Of a DNA stretch of 8,684 nt, positions 6,146 through 8,684 are shown piece by piece; the stretch's first letter is position 1; each line of letters opens with the position of its first letter. The translations under genes and the position numbers were made by a program. Under the pieces are notes generated by a model that worked only from the letters and a program-made list of their open reading frames with translations, did no database searches and was not told the origin of the DNA. Source of the stretch: Steroidobacteraceae bacterium (GTDB lineage: Bacteria > Pseudomonadota > Gammaproteobacteria > Steroidobacterales > Steroidobacteraceae); assembly GCA_021325695.1 (NCBI GenBank), contig JAJTCR010000247.1, positions 1-8,684 of the forward strand. The letters are read 5' to 3'.

Positions 6146-6984
6146 ATGGCCGCACCCTCCGCCGCTACCTTACTGTCCCGTCGCTTTCCAGCAAAGCGGG
6201 CGTTCATCACCGGCGCTGCGAGCGGACTGGGGCTCGCCATGGCGAACCTGCTGGCGCGCCACGGCTGGTCGCTCGGGCTGTTCGACCTGGCCGCGCCGGA
6301 CCTCGAGCACGCAGTCGCGCACCTGCGACAATCCGGGGCCCGCGACGCGATGGGGTTTCACGGGGACGTGGCATCGCCTTCGGTCGTGGCCGAAGCGATC
6401 GCAGCCTTCGCCGGCGCCCAGGACGGTCTCGACGTGCTGGTCAACAACGCCGGAGTCGCCGTCGCCGGCGCCGTCGAGGTGACGCCGGTCGAGGATTGGC
6501 GCTGGATCGTCGACATCAACCTGCTCGGCGTGGTCTGGGGGTGCCGGGCAGCGCTGCCGGTGCTGAAGCGTCAGGGCGCCGGCCTGGTGCTCAACGTGGC
6601 GAGTTCCGCCGGGTTCGCCGCGGCACCCCAGATGGCCGCCTATAACGTGACCAAGGCGGGCGTGATCGCCTTGAGCGAGACGCTCGTGGCCGAGCTGGCC
6701 GGAAGTGGGCTGCAGGTGTCGGTCGCGATGCCCGGGTTCTTCTGCGCGCGCCCGCCGAGGAGAACCGGCTGGCGCACCAGCTGATGGACCATTCGGGTCA
6801 CGACCCGGACGAAGCCGCCGCGGCGCTGCTCGCCGCCGCCGCGCAGGGCGAGACCTATATCGTCTGGCCGCGGGAATACCGCCTGGCCTGGCGCCTCAAG
6901 CGCTGGTTCCCGCGCTGGTTCCTCAGGCGAGTGCAGGCTTTCCGCGACGCCCAGGTACGACAGGCGGGTCGATCGCCAGGATGA
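6146..6984 (+). pseudogene. Short-chain dehydrogenase/reductase (SDR), frameshifted near the 3' end
   Basis: This is a classical NAD(P)-binding SDR oxidoreductase with a Rossmann fold. Visible elements from ATG 6146 are the cofactor loop TGAASGLG (22-29), the acidic FDL (46-48), which suggests NAD preference, GDV (73-75), NNAG (100-103), Asn125, Ser153, Tyr166 and Lys170 in YNVTK, forming a complete catalytic set, and VAMPGFF after strand 6. After PGFF (base 6742) the frame turns into Arg-rich sequence and stops at 6784. The expected substrate-loop and C-terminal part resumes in another frame as RAPAEENRLAHQLMDHSG, then ETYIVWPREYRLAWRLKRWFPRWFLRRV, with its stop at 6984. The usual segment of about six residues between FF and the helix is also missing, so a deletion of 3k+1 bases (perhaps 19 or 22) fits better than a one-base error. 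Substrate unknown. The 3' end overlaps the convergent peptidase gene. Confidence 0.8.
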
Positions 6985-7633
6985 AGCGCGTGTAGATCTC
7001 GGGCAGTCGGTCGAGCACCGTCTCCTTGCCGAGCATGTCGCCCTGGACGATCGCCGCGCGCAGCACGGACAGCGACAGGGCCTCCATCGCCTCGGTCGCG
7101 ATCGGCGCGTAACTCAGGTGCCACGGCTCGACGCCCGCGCCGCCGCGGTCCGACCCGTACGGCCGAAAAAAGCCGAAACGTCCCATGTGGCGGTCGAGCC
7201 AGGCCGTCAGCCTCGCGAAGACGCCATCCCGGCCGTACTCGGACGGCAGCAGCTGCACCTGGTATCCCGCGGGCATGGCCGAGGCATCGACGACGTCCAC
7301 GTCGGTGCCCCAGTGGTGCCGGCTGCCGCCGGGGATCGCCGACCAGGCAAGGATCGCGTCGACGAGCTGCGGGCCGGACAGCCGGGCGTGGTCGAGTAGA
7401 CGCCCGTCCCGTGCGTACAGGGGCCGCTCCCCGCGCCACTTGCGGTTCCAGAGCGTGAGCTGGCGGTCGTAGTCGCGGTAACTCGAGATTGCCTGCAGGT
7501 CGATGCCGTCGCGCCGGGCCGCGTCGCGCATCCCCAGGAACGAGGTCACCACCTCGAAATGCAGCGAGCACGGAGGCTCGTCGATGTGAATGATGTGCGA
7601 CCGCGCACGCCCGGTCAGTTCGAGGGGGTTCAT
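6923..7633 (-). CDS. M15-family zinc D-alanyl-D-alanine carboxypeptidase-like protein
   Basis: The 236-residue protein shows the M15 (VanY/DacB-like) zinc peptidase pattern: SYRDYDRQLTLWNRKW (51-66), typical of the family's substrate-side loop; SRHHWGTDVDV (104-114), giving the SxHxxGxxxD motif with predicted zinc ligands His106 and Asp113; and EPWHLSY (169-175), with predicted base Glu169 and third ligand His172. All expected catalytic residues are present. Such enzymes trim D-Ala or related bonds in peptidoglycan peptides. There is no evident signal peptide from ATG 7633, so it may act in the cytoplasm on recycled muropeptides, or its true N-terminus may differ; in-frame extension to 7750 adds a segment that does not look like a signal peptide either. 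No strong ribosome site precedes the ATG. It is convergent with the SDR gene, overlapping its 3' end by 62 bases. Confidence 0.88.
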   Translation of the reverse strand: MNPLELTGRARSHIIHIDEPPCSLHFEVVTSFLGMRDAARRDGIDLQAISSYRDYDRQLTLWNRKWRGERPLYARDGRLLDHARLSGPQLVDAILAWSAIPGGSRHHWGTDVDVVDASAMPAGYQVQLLPSEYGRDGVFARLTAWLDRHMGRFGFFRPYGSDRGGAGVEPWHLSYAPIATEAMEALSLSVLRAAIVQGDMLGKETVLDRLPEIYTRFILAIDPPVVPGRRGKPALA

Positions 7634-7836
7634 CCGGCCGATGTCTCTTAATCGAGTGTCGGAATAGTTTGCATTGCAGCATCGCAGCGAACCGCAGTGC
7701 GCCGCGCCAGTCCAGAGGGATATGATGCCGCGCAGGTCGAGGCCGCGCATACATTAGAAGTCGAACCGGCGGCGGCACGCGGTTCTCATCACGCACTCAC
7801 GCTCACGACCGAGGGCACACCGAGCACAACACGCGC
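7634..7836. promoter_or_regulatory. Divergent intergenic region between the peptidase and the sensor gene
   Basis: This gap of 203 bases contains the most AT-rich patch of the neighbourhood (7641-7676, about 60% A+T), which fits a promoter for the minus-strand peptidase. On the plus strand, TATGAT at 7721-7726 is a reasonable -10 match, but no matching -35 box is visible at normal spacing. I see no convincing gene, repeat or terminator here. Confidence 0.3.
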
Positions 7837-8684
7837 ATGATCGGCAGGGGGCTCAAACTGCGTTACGTCCTGGCGGTGGTCGCGACCGGCGTCGTGCTGA
7901 CGGCCGTGGTCGCGACCAGTTCGGCGCTGGCGACGCGTCACCAGGCAACGCACCTGCGCGCGGTCATGGACGAGCTTGCCGCGGTCGACGATCGCGCCAG
8001 CGATGCGCGCGTCGCGGAGTTGCGCGCACGCGTCGATCACCTGGTCGAGAGCAGCGACGGCCGTCACGTGGGACTCGTCGTCGCGATCGGATTGCTGCTG
8101 ACCGCGCTCGCGGGAGGGGTCGCCGCCGCACTGCTGACGCGCATCGATCGCGCGCTGCACGAGCTGATGAACAACGCACAACTGATCGGCCGGGGCCGCT
8201 ACCTGGACCCCGTGCCCGTCAGCGGCGTGGCCGAGGTCGCCTCGCTCGAGAGCTCGCTCGAGCAGATGCGGCAGGCACTCGCGAGCACGACGATTTCACG
8301 CGACTACCTCGACGACGTGCTGAACGGGATGAGCGACGCCGTGCTGGTCACGTCGCCCGACGGGCGCATCCGCACTGCCAACGACGCGGCGTCGCGGTTG
8401 TTCGGCGTCGAGGGACTGCCAGGCACGATGTTTGCCGATCTCGTCGCGCCCGAGCACCGGCCGACGTTCGACTTCGCGAAACTCGCGAGCGAGCCCGGCG
8501 AGACCGTGATCCGGACCGGTCGCGGACAGACGATCCCGGTGTCCGTCAACATTTCGCCGCTCGGGCACGGCGATGCCGCGTCGAGCCGCGGCAGCATCGT
8601 CGTGCTGCGCGACATCACCGACCGCAAGCGCGCCGAACGTCGCATCCGCTACCTGGCCCGGTTCGACACGCTGACCAAGATGCC
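7837..8684 (+). CDS. Membrane sensor with HAMP and PAS domains, probable cyclic-di-GMP enzyme, 3'-truncated by window edge
   Basis: The frame is open from ATG 7837 to the last base (282 codons plus two bases). The protein begins with a transmembrane helix (about residues 9-32), a short extracytoplasmic stretch of about 45 residues rich in Ala, Arg and Asp, and a second transmembrane helix (about 78-100). A HAMP-like linker follows (about 101-152), then a PAS domain (about 155-262) with DDVLNGMSDAVLVTSPDGRI, ANDAASRLFG and a closing VVLRDITDRKRAE. The last visible residues, IRYLARFDTLTKMP, match the lead-in LaxxDxLTxlPN of GGDEF domains, so a diguanylate cyclase, possibly with an EAL phosphodiesterase half, should follow downstream. 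An in-frame stop at 7723 bounds the start, and 7837 is the only ATG after it; no clear ribosome site is seen. The signal sensed is unknown; the small periplasmic part is too short for a known sensor domain. Confidence 0.88.
   Translation, partial: MIGRGLKLRYVLAVVATGVVLTAVVATSSALATRHQATHLRAVMDELAAVDDRASDARVAELRARVDHLVESSDGRHVGLVVAIGLLLTALAGGVAAALLTRIDRALHELMNNAQLIGRGRYLDPVPVSGVAEVASLESSLEQMRQALASTTISRDYLDDVLNGMSDAVLVTSPDGRIRTANDAASRLFGVEGLPGTMFADLVAPEHRPTFDFAKLASEPGETVIRTGRGQTIPVSVNISPLGHGDAASSRGSIVVLRDITDRKRAERRIRYLARFDTLTKM

Noticed and set aside
6855..7796. Open frame of 313 codons on the minus strand, alternative to the peptidase frame
   Set aside because: Arg/Pro/Ala-rich with no motif, while the neighbouring frame of the same strand carries the full M15 zinc site.

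Overview
The window looks like ordinary chromosome from a high-GC gammaproteobacterium. The organism call rests on gene order: hslU, a DUF971 gene, ubiE, ubiJ and ubiB run in one direction. This is the hslVU/ubi neighbourhood familiar from Gammaproteobacteria, and the HslU, UbiE and UbiB proteins align closely with my recollection of the E. coli proteins. I cannot place it below class level. I see no rRNA, tRNA, CRISPR, transposase, integrase or phage gene.

Region 1 (1-4913, + strand) is a compact housekeeping block. It starts inside hslU, the ATPase of the HslUV protease. A DUF971 gene follows with a 4-base overlap. After a 100-base gap that holds a 10-bp inverted repeat come three genes of aerobic ubiquinone synthesis: ubiE (C-methyltransferase), ubiJ (lipid-binding SCP2 scaffold) and ubiB (ADCK-type atypical kinase/ATPase). 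The ubiJ reading frame is broken by an exact 8-bp tandem duplication.

Region 2 (4914-6065, - strand) holds a DUF2007/zinc-ribbon gene and a hotdog-fold, thioesterase-like gene joined by an ATGA overlap. The gap between ubiB and this pair is filled by degenerate 7-bp repeats in two opposing arms around a small hairpin. A related heptad run also sits directly before the ubiB start codon, so ubiB is bracketed by these repeats.

Region 3 (6146-7633) holds a short-chain dehydrogenase/reductase gene (+) with a frameshift near its 3' end. Its tail overlaps the tail of a convergent M15-type zinc peptidase gene (-).

Region 4 (7634-8684) is a roughly 200-bp divergent intergenic region followed by the start of a membrane sensor protein (two TM segments, HAMP, PAS). 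It runs off the window just as a GGDEF-type domain appears to begin, so it is probably a cyclic-di-GMP enzyme.

I found no convincing new multi-gene system. The items most worth a second look are the ubiJ duplication, the heptad repeats around ubiB (one of which supplies the last codons and stop of a neighbouring gene), the second frameshift in the dehydrogenase, and the inverted repeat before ubiE. Two broken frames in 8.7 kb could be real gene decay or sequencing/assembly error, and this cannot be settled from the sequence alone.
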